This document shows, piece after piece, positions 11,546 to 23,137 of a stretch of 64,000 nt of DNA. The stretch is taken from assembly GCA_039566865.1 (NCBI GenBank), contig CM076943.1:20804501-20868500 (forward strand). Direction: 5' to 3'. The translations under genes and the position numbers were made by a program. Within the stretch, counting starts at the first letter, position 1; each line of letters starts with the position of its first letter. This DNA is from Aurelia coerulea. Taxonomy: Eukaryota; Cnidaria; Scyphozoa; Semaeostomeae; Ulmaridae. The notes under the pieces are model-generated. The model was not told the origin of the DNA and searched no databases. It saw only the letters and a list, made by a program, of their open reading frames with translations.

Positions 11546-12070
11546 AGCATAGGTTCCAAATCTTTAACTCAGCGTAGAAAGGTGGGTGTAAAATTCAATG
11601 ACCTATTTCTTCTGATTGAATGGCTTGAAAGAAACTTTAGATACTTATCTATAATTCTACCGTTGGACTTTCCAGAAATTTTGAATATTTTTCAAAATTA
11701 TAGCGTATTTTACATTTCAGCTCATTTTAGGATGTGACGTCATCAAATTTCTAAATCATAAACCAGATGAGTGACAGACTTTTGCTTGATACCATATTGT
11801 AGGCATCCATAAGCTATAGTTCTCTTCAAAATTACTTCATGTTGTGTCAAACTGTTTAGAAATTACGATGGTTTGAAGTTTTATTGAAAATCTTTCTTGA
11901 ATTGTTGAAAAGGAAGAAAAACACTCTAATTCTGAAACTATTAAAGATTTCAGAAAAATCCAACGGTAGAATTATAGAGAAATAGCTAAAATTTCTTTGA
12001 AGTAATTCAGTTCAAAGAAATAGGTCACTCAATTTTACACCGTCCTTTTTAAAGATTTGGAACCTATGCT
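11546..12070. mobile_element. MULE-like foldback MITE, copy A
   Basis: Ends CATAGGTTCCAAATCTTT and AAAGATTTGGAACCTATG are inverted, and the two arms are inverted copies with GTGTAAAATTCAATGACC / GGTCACTCAATTTTACAC subterminal blocks. Flanks CCCTGTAAC and CACTGTAAAC are only imperfectly alike, so this looks like the oldest of four copies (others at 41830, 48208 and 51938). Confidence 0.65.
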
Positions 12071-13392
12071 CACTGTAAACCACACAAATATTTCGACAGG
12101 GAGAATAAAATTTCCGACAAAGAGCCTCCTGGGAGGCGCTCCGCCCCCAGCCCCCCAACTGGCTTTGGCCCCGCCTAAAGCAACTTTCCGAATTTTGATG
12201 TTATTTTATGAATTTTGCGCCATTTTGCTATGACGTCGACGTCACAATGAAATCTATAGAAATTCGACAAAACTTATAGAGGTTCTGCCAAAAAGGGGTA
12301 TAACCCAGAAATGTTTGACTCAGCTGGATTTGACATCAATCTATGCACAATTCATTTGTTTGCAAAATATCCAAGCTCCATGAAAAATATTACTTCAGGG
12401 GAATAGGGCCTTCAGTCCACAGCTGTGGTCACAAGTTTAAAGTAACCCTTGGAAAAGAGTGGACAAATTATATGCTTATGAAGGATGCAAAAGCCTTTGT
12501 AAATAGAACAATTCTTGAAAGCCAAGGGCTGGTCTGAAACTTATATGGTCATAACTACGTACTACGTATTGATTGAAGGCCGTCATGGGTGGCACATACC
12601 CATACCCTCAACAGGTTATCTACCACCGAGCATAAAAGACAGAAAACGTTCTACTATCATTCACTGTCTGGCCTGTTACTGTAGTATCTCCTTTGAAATC
12701 GGATCTTGTGAACAGGCAATTTATTTCCAATAGCATAAAATATTAATAATGCTACTTGTGAATATCAAGCTGAAACGATTTTCTCGCAGTAGGATGTTTC
12801 ACATGTTTATCAACAATAATTCTTGATAAATTTTACAGTAAAACTTTGTTCAAGACTAATTCTTAAATGAGAAGGATTTTGCTTCCGACAGGTGAAAACA
12901 AACTCGAAAATGTTCAAAAAATGTTGCTACATTATCACTATTTTTGAAAGCCTCGGTCTTTGTTTGCATAATAAAATGTCATTAGAACTGTTTAATCGAA
13001 AGATAAATTTGCTTCTTATGGGCAAGACTTTGTTGCAAGTGCATCTTTGCAGTGGCAAATAGATTGGTTTCTTTTTGAAGCATACACGAAAATATACGAG
13101 AAATGCATTTCCCACTGTTCAACTATATGCAATTGTACATACAGTATGGATAAGAACTATATCTACAAATGCCTCAACATACAAGTATTTTTTTATAACA
13201 AACTAAGGATTTGGGCCAGTACTGGAAGTTTCTTAAAATTATCAGATTTTGAGTACTCAGGGTTTCTTACGAGTTTCTTAGAGGTTCCACACAACCTTCA
13301 TGTTCACTACCTGTGACCTCGTAAACATTTCAAAACGATGTTTTTAAGCCTTTCCAATGTTTACACATTACTGAAGTACCTTACGAGTAATA
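12071..13392. other. No gene seen
   Basis: AT-rich. Short open frames show no family resemblance. 12110-12180 is a C-rich block typical of the small foldback elements in this window, but I could not set its ends. Confidence 0.5.
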
Positions 13393-13777
13393 CACTCATT
13401 TTTTTGTAAGAAACTATAGTCCGGTGCTGGCAGGCAGTTTCTTAAATTTTTGGGCCATTTTGTTACGAAAAGTTTCTTATGTGTTTCTTATATTTTTGAT
13501 GCCAGAAGTGTACAGTTAATTTTGTTTTGTCTAAAGGGCTCCCAAATTACTTAGTAAGATCTCAAGACAAGTAAATTACATAATTCGCACTCAAAATATT
13601 GTCCAAACAGTTGCTATAACTGTATGGTGTCAAAACATTTTTGAGTGCGAAAGGAAACTTGAAATTGTAATTTGCAAAAGTTTCTTAGCTTTTTCAATTC
13701 AGGTAGGGTTGTTTCTTAACTTCAGAAAAATTGAGCCTACCGTTTCTTATAAGCGGTTTCTTATAAAAAAATGAGTG
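13393..13777. mobile_element. TA-flanked element rich in GTTTCTTA
   Basis: Termini CACTCATTTTTTTGTAAGAAAC and the inverse TTTCTTATAAAAAAATGAGTG are flanked by TA on both sides. The interior repeats GTTTCTTA or TAAGAAAC many times in both orientations; similar octamers continue outside to about 14340. Confidence 0.6.
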
Positions 13778-14371
13778 TATGATACAGGAAACGAGTGAAG
13801 GTGAAGTAAAAATATGTCAAGGATGTCCTTTATCAAAGTAAATAGTTTCTTAACTTATATTCTCCCAGTATTGGAGTTTCTTAATTTTTTGGCGATCTGA
13901 AAGTTGAGTTTCTTATAGGCAGTTTCTTATTAAAAAAATACGCGTAATCGCATCATATTGCCTTATCAATGTGCCCCGGCAATGTGCCCATATCGATGAC
14001 AAGTTTAGAAAGGTTACAGGCTTCTTTATAAGAAACTAGTTTATAAGAAGCTAGCATGCATGAATGATCTATTTGGCCTCTACACTGCTGCAGATATATT
14101 TCTTGGCATTAAAACACCATATGGGAATAATCAGTATTCTACTATGTTCAAAACATAAACGGCCACTCAACACTTCTCAAGAATGTTCTTTAACGACACA
14201 TTTCCCATGATATGTCTTTCTTTAACTTACAAGAGTTTCTTATTACTTCTCAGACATAGTTAATACTAGAGTCTCTCAAAATTTTGGCCATCTTAGCATC
14301 TAAAAATGATTAATAAATCAAGAAACTTTAAGTACTAAGAAACTTTTGAAAGTAGATTTTCTCCCCATATA

Positions 14372-15286
14372 TCGGGTGTCCCAGAAAAAGTATGCAGACT
14401 TGGTTGGGTTAGGCAATGAAAACTTGGCTTCAATCATGGCTAATCAATTCTAAAATGTTCTTCTAGAGTTTACTTGAGCATAGATACTTCGTTCGTTGAT
14501 GTTGGTGCTTTTGATGCTGAAATATTACAGTTGAAAGGTCAAATATTTACTGTCACCCCCAAACCAGAGCTTTTGCGATTTGGCCCCGGAGGGTACTCCC
14601 ATACTTGACCTGACGGGATGTGCCGCTCAACAGGGTGTCCTTTTGCGATAAAAATTATGCGACAGGGTGTCCTTTTCTGACGAAAATTATGCGACAAGGT
14701 ATTATAATAGGTAAAAAAATTATGCGACAGGGTATCACAAGCAAAAATCGCGTTCTACTCTGTTTTCTGAGCGGCAAAATTTTATGCGACAGGGTACACT
14801 TTTGGCCCATTTTTTTATGCGACAGGGTGCAGGGTGTGGAGAGGTTTTCCACACACCCCTGTCACTTCCCTAGTCAAGTACCCCCTCTGGGGTTTTGGCA
14901 TAAGCAAATTCTTGAAGCACGGCGAATAAATCAACAAAATCCTTGAAAACATGCCAACAAATCTTAGATTATATTACATGCTGTTTGCTAAAAGTAGAAG
15001 TCACTCATCGTGCCGTTTTTCATTTTGCTTTTATTCTAGTTTTAAATTTCAATGTACTTTAGCAATTTGCTTAGGCCAAAGACCAAAGCTCTGGTTTAGA
15101 GGTGGAATTAAATTTGAACTTTGGAGATTAATATTGCAGCTCTCGAAGCACCAATATCCACAAATGAGACAGCTATGTTCAAGTTAACTAACGAGGAACA
15201 TTTCGAAATTGATCAGCCATTGATAAAAGCTAAACTCTTATCGTTGGACCCAACCAAGTCTGTATACTTTTTCCTGGGAAACCCGG
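14372..15286. mobile_element. TA-type element carrying a nested G-run MITE
   Basis: Left end TCGGGTGTCCCAGAAAAAG and right end TTTTTCCTGGGAAACCCGG are inverted and flanked by TA (14370-14371, 15287-15288). Subterminal blocks match the 6702-7645 element. A G-run MITE (14585-14891) is inserted in it, so the TA element is older. Confidence 0.75.
14585..14891. mobile_element. G-run hAT-like MITE, copy 1 (nested)
   Basis: Starts CCCGGAGGGTACTCCCATAC, ends AAGTACCCCCTCTGGG. Flanks GATTTGGC and GTTTTGGC form an 8-bp target duplication with one mismatch. The interior repeats TTATGCGACAGGGT several times, as in the copy at 24247. Confidence 0.75.
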
Positions 15287-15338
15287 TAATACAATAAATT
15301 CCACATTGTCCTTGAGTAATCAAGATGCTTTTCTCCGG

Positions 15339-16598
15339 TCAGCTGTCCTCATTTTGATCAGTTACTCGACTACTGTTGTCAATGATACCATCATATTTGC
15401 TATATACCATAAAGACCAGTGGATCTAACACCACTGTCAATGCAGCTAAGATATAGTTAATTGTAAAGACGCTACTTTTGAGGCAAAATTTTCCATAATA
15501 AAGACATGAAGTTGATAATGGCACAAAGCATAGTGTATAACAGGCCAGCATTAATACACATACGGATGTAACCTGCTTTTCATTTCCTAGTCGACGAAAT
15601 TCCTTCTCTCGTCGCCATATTTCCAACTCTTCTCCAAAGACAAAGGAAACATGTCGTTTAACAGATTCTTCAAGTTCTTCTCTTGTTGATTTGAGACTGC
15701 TTTTCAAGGCTCGCATTTTGGAAGGTGATTTGATGGGCGAAATCTTCATTGGGGGTCCCGTAGGTATCGAATGAGATCTCAAGGGTGTAGTATTCAAAGG
15801 AGATCCCAAGGGTATAGTCCTCGAAGCAGGTCTCGTGGGTATCGAAGAAGATCTCAAGGGTTTAGTATGCAAAGGAGATTTTATGTTTGAGGTTTTCACA
15901 TTAGTATGTAACTGAATCGTGCCTTCGTTCTGAGATGCAAATGCCTCTAGCTCCTGTGATCGACCTTGAATTTGCGATGACGAGAAATCCGGACAATATT
16001 GACCAGTTTTAGACGACTGAAACACTGTGTCTTCGTTTAGTGGCATCACAACCATCAACATCCTTCTTACTTTCCTAAGAAACAGACAAATTGACAACCA
16101 CGAGCTAATGACGGTAAATATTACCAATACCGGTATCAATTCCGCACCTGCAATCTGCTTTTTATGAGCACCGATTGCACCGAGTGTTCCGGACGTAGCT
16201 ATTGGGACCAGCAAGTTTAACCATACGCATACATGCAGTATACTTTTCCGGTATGTTTTCCGGTACAGCGAAAGCACCCTGTCGATTGTCATAGCTATAA
16301 AACAGCACGTAAGGTTGGCTATTAAATAGACGATTACCACAAGCAAGAAAATCTCAATTCCAACTTCAAGAGAAGACGATCTGGAGATTCTGGCAGCTAA
16401 TAGGCCTAATGAGCTCAGCAAGGAGATGAACAAGTTGCTTGCTGTTGTAAACTGTATGTGTCGGGTCAATCGAGTCTTGCTTTTTCTTTGAAGCGAAACG
16501 ATGAGTTTAGCTGAGTTTAGAACTATTCCGGTTAGGAAAATTCCTGTTACTGTGTAATAGAATATCTCCATGTTCGGCATGGCTCTTCTCTTTGCCAT
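15339..16598 (-). CDS. Orphan class A (rhodopsin-like) G-protein-coupled receptor
   Basis: Plasma-membrane receptor of 419 residues in one exon, with the stop and ATG clear. Seven hydrophobic segments are visible at about 10-34, 47-70, 78-104, 119-141, 152-175, 342-365 and 376-399. The DRY motif at the end of TM3 is DRV (106-108), and the NPxxY motif of TM7 is DPLVFMVY (392-399), both common variants in divergent class A receptors. The extracellular N-terminus is only about ten residues. Intracellular loop 3 is very long (about 175-341), basic and Ser/Pro-rich with degenerate internal repeats (TKPLRSSSIPTRP, TTPLRSHSIPTGP). The ligand cannot be deduced. Intronless receptors of this kind occur in large numbers in cnidarians and some other invertebrates. 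Alternative downstream ATGs exist (residues 7 and 10). Nothing nearby suggests co-regulation; a 144-bp satellite begins about 200 bp upstream. Confidence 0.85.
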   Translation of the reverse strand: MAKRRAMPNMEIFYYTVTGIFLTGIVLNSAKLIVSLQRKSKTRLTRHIQFTTASNLFISLLSSLGLLAARISRSSSLEVGIEIFLLVVIVYLIANLTCCFIAMTIDRVLSLYRKTYRKSILHVCVWLNLLVPIATSGTLGAIGAHKKQIAGAELIPVLVIFTVISSWLSICLFLRKVRRMLMVVMPLNEDTVFQSSKTGQYCPDFSSSQIQGRSQELEAFASQNEGTIQLHTNVKTSNIKSPLHTKPLRSSSIPTRPASRTIPLGSPLNTTPLRSHSIPTGPPMKISPIKSPSKMRALKSSLKSTREELEESVKRHVSFVFGEELEIWRREKEFRRLGNEKQVTSVCVLMLACYTLCFVPLSTSCLYYGKFCLKSSVFTINYILAALTVVLDPLVFMVYSKYDGIIDNSSRVTDQNEDS

Positions 16599-16809
16599 TA
16601 TATTACCCTTGCATATTCACATTTGCAATAATTTCTCAGAAATTAAATTTGCCCATATACTGCTTTTAGAATATCTAGTGATAACTTCTAACATATCCAG
16701 TGCTAATGATTTCAGTTGATTTACTGTGATTTCATGATTCCAAGATAATCAAAAGAATAACCATTGCGCAAACGCATTATTGTTAAAGCACGACTGTTTC
16801 AAAGCTCCA

Positions 16810-18405
16810 TCTTGATTGAATGCAATTTTATACACAGTCAATTTACTGTCAATTCAATTTTAACCAATATTTCAGCTCCAGTGATTTCGATCTATTAGGT
16901 GTGATTTCGTGATTCAAAGTATTGCCATTATCAATGTATCATTGATTGATCACCACATTGATAGAACAAAATATGATACAATCCAACGTACTGTCAATTC
17001 AATTTTAACCAATATGTCAGCTGCAGTGATTTAAATATATTAGGTGTGATTTCGTGATCCAAAATATTGTAATCATCAACGTATCATTGATCGATCACCA
17101 CATTGATAGAACAAAATATGATCAATCCAACGTACTGTCAATCCAATTTTAACCAATATTTCAGCTGCATTGATTTCAATATATTAGGTGTGATTTCGTG
17201 ATTCAAAGCATTGTAATCATCAATGTATCATTGATGGATCACCACATTGATAGAACAAAATATGATCAATCCAACGTACTGTCAATCCAATTTTAACCAA
17301 TCTTTCAGCTGCATTGATTTCAATATATTAGGTGTGATTTCGTGATTCAAAGTATTGCCATTATCAACGTATCATTGATCGATCACCACATTGATAGAAC
17401 AAAATATGATCAATCCAACGTACTGTCAATCCAATTTTAACCAATCTTTCAGCTGCATTGATTTCAATATATTAGGTGTGATTTCGTGATTCAAAGTATT
17501 GCCATTATCAACGTATCATTGATCGATCACCACATTGATAGAACAAAATATGATCAATCCAACGTACTGTCAATCCAATTTTAACAAATCTTTCAGCTGC
17601 ATTGATTTCAATATATTAGGTGTGATTTCGTGATCCAAAATATTGTAATCATCAACGTATCATTGATCGATCACCACATTGATAGAACAAAATATGATCA
17701 ATCCAACGTACTGTCAATCCAATTTTAACCAATCTTTCAGCTGCATTGATTTCAATATATTAGGTGTGATTTCGTGATCCAAAATATTGTAATCATCAAC
17801 GTATCATTGATCGATCACCACATTGATAGAACAAAATATGATCAATCCAACGTACTGTCAATCCAATTTTAACCAATCTTTCAGCTGCATTGATTTCAAT
17901 ATATTAGGTGTGATTTCGTGATTCAAAATATTGTCATTATCAACGTATCATTGATCGATCACCACATTGATAGAACAAAATATGATACAGTCCAACGTAC
18001 TGTCAATTCAATTTTAACCAATATTTCAGCTGCAGTGATTTCGATATATTAGGTGTGATTTCGCGATTCAAAATATTGTCATTATCAACGTATCATTGAT
18101 CGATAACCACATTGATAGAACAAAATATGATACAGTCCAACGTACTGTCAATTCAATTTTAACCAATATTTCAGCTGCATTGATTTCAATATATTAGGTG
18201 TGATTTCGTGATTCAAAGTATTGCCATTATCAACGTATCATTGATCGATCACCACATTGATAGAACAAAATATGATCAATCCAACGTACTGTCAATCCAA
18301 TTTTAACCAATATTTCAGCTGCATTGATTTCAATATATTAGGTGTGATTTCGTGATTCAAAGCATTGTAATCATCAATGTATCATTGATGGATCACCACT
18401 TTGAT
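16810..18405. repeat. 144-bp satellite array
   Basis: About eleven tandem units with a 144-bp period (equivalent TCAGCTGCATTGATTTCAAT boxes at 17161, 17305, 17449). Each unit contains GGTGTGATTTCGTGATTC, ATCATTGATCGATCACCAC and CCAACGTACTGTCAAT. Variants (GATTCAAAGTATTGCCATTA against GATCCAAAATATTGTAATCA) alternate in blocks, which points to expansion by unequal exchange. The first unit is degenerate. Confidence 0.9.
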
Positions 18406-19229
18406 AGAATACAATTAGATTATACAATAGAGCTAATCATCAGTTGTAACAAAACTTGATAATATCGTCTGCTCTGTTGCAAAATTTACATTGAAGAGAT
18501 TCGACGAATCCTGCAATCAGGTGGTCTAATTATCAGACAGGTTGTTCTTATCTCTTACTTTTTGAGCTCCTCATGGCTCGTCAAAGCAGTAACAAACAAC
18601 ACAGCATGATTTTAGTTTTTAAGCAAATTTTTGATAGCAAGATCCAACAACTTTGAAATTATTTTACAAGATTCAGTGTATTCCTCTCTGCCCTCGCATA
18701 AAATCTGAATTGAATCCATTGACCTCTCTGTTATCTTCGTTTATGATAAAACAAACAAGGAAATAATTTCAGCAGTAAATTGACAATTCGTGCTCTTGGA
18801 CAATTCGAAGCTTCAACGATAAATAATACGCTAAGAATTGCGACCGAGTTGTTCTTTATATGAGAGTAAATCATACTTTATCGACAAGACTGTATCCATC
18901 TGCAAACACTCTGTTCATGAAATATTAAGCTGTCGGAATAGTGGCTTTATCAAGTGAAATCTGCTTCTGCTGAAAATAGTCAATCATATTCGGCATGGTG
19001 TTGTCTGAGAATCGCTTTGTTCCCTAATGTTATTAAAAACTACAGCAAAACTGGTTTATAAAGAAAATAATTGATACTGTACAATGAAACCTCCTTGAGC
19101 TGCTCCTGAATGAATATCATATGGAACTGAGTTAACTTTCTAGCACGTTCTGTTATCAATGACTACATCCACTGTCTTTGTTCTAAACTATCTATTCATT
19201 GCAAGAGTAACACATTCATCCTTCCGAAT
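18406..19229. other. No gene seen
   Basis: Unique AT-rich sequence between two tandem arrays; no supported feature. Confidence 0.5.
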
Positions 19230-20015
19230 AACCTGTATGAAAATGGTTACGCTTTTTCTGCAAGTTCTTTGATCAAAGTCTACCACCGTTCTTCTGTTAG
19301 ACAAAGCAGTAATGATCTTCTTAACACTGCATCTGTTGAATATATCTGCAATAACATTCAATCTGTTACTGTTACATTTACTGCCTGCGAAGCACTTTGA
19401 TAATTGTGAATAATCTGTATGAACATTGGTAAGCTTTTCCTGGAAGCTCTTTGATCAAAGTCTACCACCGTTCTTCTGTTAGACAAAGCAGTAATGATCT
19501 TCTTAACACTGCATCTGTTGAATATATCTGCAATAACATTCAATCTGTTACTGTTACATTTACTGCCTGCGAAGCACTTTGATAATTGTGAATAATCTGT
19601 ATGAAAAGTGGTAAGCTTTTCCTGGAAGCTCTTTGATCAATGTCTTCCACCGTTCTTCTGTTAGACAAAGCAGTAATGATCTTCTTAACACTGCATCTGT
19701 TGAATATATCTGCAATAACATTCAATCTGTTACTGTTACATTTACTGCCTGCGAAGCACTTTGATAATTGTGAATAATCTGTATGAAAAGTGGTAAGCTT
19801 TTCCTGGAAGCTCTTTGATCAAAGTCTACCACCGTTCTTCTGTTAGACAAAGCAGTAATGATCTTCTTAACACTGCATCTGTTGAATATATCTGTAATAA
19901 TATTCAATCTGTTACTGTTACATTTACTGCAAGCGAAGCACTTTGATAATTCTGAATAGCTTGTATGAAAATGAGTTAATTTTTCCATCAAGTTCTTTGA
20001 TCAAGGCTACCACCG
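19230..20015. repeat. 182-bp tandem repeat, four-plus units
   Basis: Units of 182 bp recur (equivalent points 19358, 19540, 19722). Shared boxes include TACCACCGTTCTTCTGTTAG and CTGCATCTGTTGAATATATC. The outer units are diverged. On the minus strand each unit carries an open frame of about 61 codons whose stop overlaps the ATG of the next, because the period is two more than a multiple of three; I do not think it is coding. Confidence 0.85.
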
Positions 20016-20667
20016 TTCTCCTGGCAGAAAAATGGAGCAATTATCCTCTAAAAAGCAGCGAACTATAGCAATATTTCACCAATTGAAAATAGCCTAAGCA
20101 TTTCATTATTTTGTCCTTCAGTTACTTCAAGTTCGGCAAGTCTAGACTTGAACACTGTTCACTACTACTTCTTGCTGGCAGGTAAAGTAATTATGCCTCT
20201 CTATATGCCTTATGATATGAGATATGATCTGTAAACCGTAGTTTTGTCTTATTTTTCTTCAATCTCAGCAGCACCTAGCAACGGCTTGCTCAATGACCTG
20301 TCTGCTCCTGTGAATATCTTCAAATGAAATCTTTTGTACACACTAAACCCGTGAGTATTTCTGCAACTGCTTACCCAAATCCTTTCTTTTGTATTTCTTG
20401 AAAAACAGAACCTGTGAATAAAGCAAATAATAACAGTGACAAGTCGTGAATTATCAATGTCTTTCAAACGAAACAACGGGCAGCGTATTTATGACGCATG
20501 AAGGGGAGTAGTTCTACATGAGGCAGCACTTCAGAATGATGCTTTATTATTCTGCAGTTTCTAAAAACCACTTTAACACGGCAGGATGTGTAAGTAAATT
20601 GAGATACACACCTCACGACTAGTTCAGTTTGTAACGTCTAGCCCCAGGAGAGGGAATTGCCATTAAT
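20016..20667. other. No gene seen
   Basis: No supported exon or repeat. Confidence 0.5.
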
Positions 20668-21020
20668 AGGTGACGGGGGGGGGGGGGATGGGGGTCAGAC
20701 CCAGCACCTTGCGAAAAACCCAAAATATATTGAATGTTCTTTGAATGTTAGAGCTTTTTAAACCCCAAAAATATATTGAACTCCTCCTGAACCTGGTACC
20801 AATGGTGAGCACATTGAACTATTTTCTAGAAGAGAAAACGGTCAATTCTTTAAACTGCAAACTGATCTTGGGGGAATATGACAACGTTTCAGGGGAAAAT
20901 AGACTTGATTATCAATATACTGCATATTAAATTACGGCCCCAAAAATGTACTACAGGATGGCTTTTTTGAGACCGAAAAAAATGTCTGACCCACAGTCAC
21001 CTACCGATAGCACCTCGTCA
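20668..21020. repeat. Inverted-repeat segment with G/C-run ends, poorly defined
   Basis: ATAGGTGACGGGGGG at the left and CACCTCGTCACCCCCTGG at the right are inverted relative to each other, as are TGGGGGTCAGACCCAG and CTGACCCACAGTCACCTA. It resembles a small foldback element, but no target duplication was found. Confidence 0.35.
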
Positions 21021-21624
21021 CCCCCTGGCCGCCCGGCATAAGATTCGTTCATCAAGAATCGTTTGTTCAAGTCAAACACAGCTATATACACAGCAAACAA
21101 AGCAGGTTTCTTTACTTCTAGGCCACTTAGCGTTCTGAAGTTTGGTTCACACTAGTTTAAAAGATGTTAGCCTCAGTTCGAGATTTTGTCAATGTGTTTG
21201 AAGATGTCGTGACGCATTAATAATCTTGATTCCATTTGGAATGATACCCAGAATGATAACTCACCAAGAGTGCGTTTAAAGGGCCACTGTCGACCATTCA
21301 TCCGCCGCCACCCTGACTGTTCTGGCTGGACAGTCATAGGTTTACAAAACCTTCAGGTTAATGCTTCTTTTTGCCATAAAGGGCAAAGATTTCATTGTTA
21401 TTCTTTCAAATACCGTTCAATGATTGAAGTTATTCACGTTTTTGTGTATGTAAAATTATAGGCCATAGTTTGAGCGACGAGGTATAGAAATAACTATATC
21501 TAGTGGCAAATAAAAACGCGCTGTGCTTTTCCATAAATTTTTGTTTATTTCTGCAAGGAGATTCCTCTGAATTCACCTTTATCTCGTGAAGTGGTGGTAC
21601 CTTACCTCTCGCTGATATACAGTG

Positions 21625-21801
21625 CATAAGTGTACGGGAAGAAAAAGTCTACGGGGGCTGCCCAACACAAAGTCCATTGTTAAGCATAATTTTTGCCCGA
21701 CTGAGGGCATTTTTTTTGCCCGATTGGGGCTCATTTTCGACAATTTTTCTAAAGTTGGGGGGCTGCCGCCCCCCAGCCCCCCCCCCCCTCGTACGCTTAT
21801 G
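21625..21801. mobile_element. Small foldback MITE (CATAAGYGTACGG family), copy 1
   Basis: CATAAGTGTACGGG and CTCGTACGCTTATG are inverted ends. The interior has GGGGGGCTGCCGCCCCCC and GCCCGATTGGGGCTCATTTT. Related copies lie at 24973, 35630 and 49918. Flanks ATACAGTG and TACAGTAG are similar but not identical. Confidence 0.65.
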
Positions 21802-22429
21802 TACAGTAGTATAAGAGCAAGAAACGATTGGTTAATGTTTGAGATCATTCGAATGAATGAGATCATTCGATCAGACAACAAGCTTGATCATAGTAACTTG
21901 ATCAAATTCAGATCAGAACAATGAAATTTTCATCTGGAGGTTGACAACATTTGGTTGTCAATGCAGTGTGTGTTACAGAATGTCCACCCCTACAGTTGCG
22001 TACCCAGCTCGCGCATATTCATTCATTCACAAGTTTTCATTTTCAAGTAGACTGATTAAACTCACGAGATAATCCTAGTTCTCGCAACAAGAACAACGAC
22101 AACAACAATAACAGTTTTTTGCTCAAATTGGGACTTACGGACTTTCACATTTCACATAAGAAATTGGGATGGAAAGGGCACAAATTTCTGAATTAGATTA
22201 GAAAAAGAAACTTTACATGTAAGAGGTACGACGGTGTCATAAGATACAGTTGAACATCTCAATTGGCCTAATTTTTGAGTGATCTCTTCGGTTCGATGAA
22301 CTAGTGCGGACCGAATTGGAACATCTGTAAATGTGTGGGTAAATGGTTTCCGCTAGCCAAATTAGATTTTTGGATAGTCGGAAACTGCAGCGTGCCTGCA
22401 AAGGACCCTGGGTTAAAGTGGCTCTTTAA
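21802..22429. other. No gene seen
   Basis: Contains an ACAACAACAA-rich simple tract near 22095. Nothing else is supported. Confidence 0.5.
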
Positions 22430-23133
22430 AGTTAGTTGACGGAGATAAATAGCCACCTCCAGGCCTGCATATGCAGGGAGCTGGGCAAGCTAAAAATAGG
22501 TCTTGCTTCTTAGCCAATGAAAATTGAGAACTCCTATGGTGATCACCACTTTCACGTGATCAGGTTTTCTCGAGATCAAACAAATTCAAAATGGCTAACG
22601 GATTCAGAGTTGTGCTCTCCTGCAAGAAACTAGCGAACTCAACGAGTTGGAAAGTTGTGCACTTTGTTTTTGGGGTACAGGTAAAAGGAAGAGGAGTTGT
22701 TGGACGAGCACAACGATATCCAGTTGTTATTAGGCTTCGAGACTTCAGCAGAGACACTCTAACAGAATGGATTTTGGAAACAGTTGAGTTAGGCGCCTAG
22801 GCCGATCGTTGCCGAAGATGTACCTACGAAACTCCCCAGAAACTCAGTCCGTGCATGACAAAATTTGAAAAGCTGGAGGATGGATATATCCACATGCTGG
22901 AAGATATTCGTATGCAAGAAAGTTCCACGAAAAGAGGGCAAGTGTGATTATAGAGGATGATATTATTTTTATTGTAGTTTGTACGGCCTTGTGCGTTTTC
23001 CATCCAGGGGTTTCCCCTCTTCCTCAATTCAGTGGCGTGACGAAAGGCAATCGCTGATTGGTCAATTCATTTCAATTGAGTTGAATTGAAGTTATTTTTA
23101 GAAAGCCGTTGGCTTTAGCTCCGTCAACTAACT
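22430..23133. mobile_element. TTAA-flanked element, 704 bp
   Basis: Ends AGTTAGTTGACGGAG and CTCCGTCAACTAACT are perfect inverted repeats, each bordered by TTAA (22426-22429, 23134-23137), as for piggyBac or Kolobok elements. Short open frames inside (22591-22800 plus) match nothing I recognise. It is presumably non-autonomous. Confidence 0.75.
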
Positions 23134-23137
23134 TTAA

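Noticed and set aside
16810..18405. CRISPR array
   Set aside because: Repeats are 144 bp, contiguous and without unique spacers; the sequence is eukaryotic.
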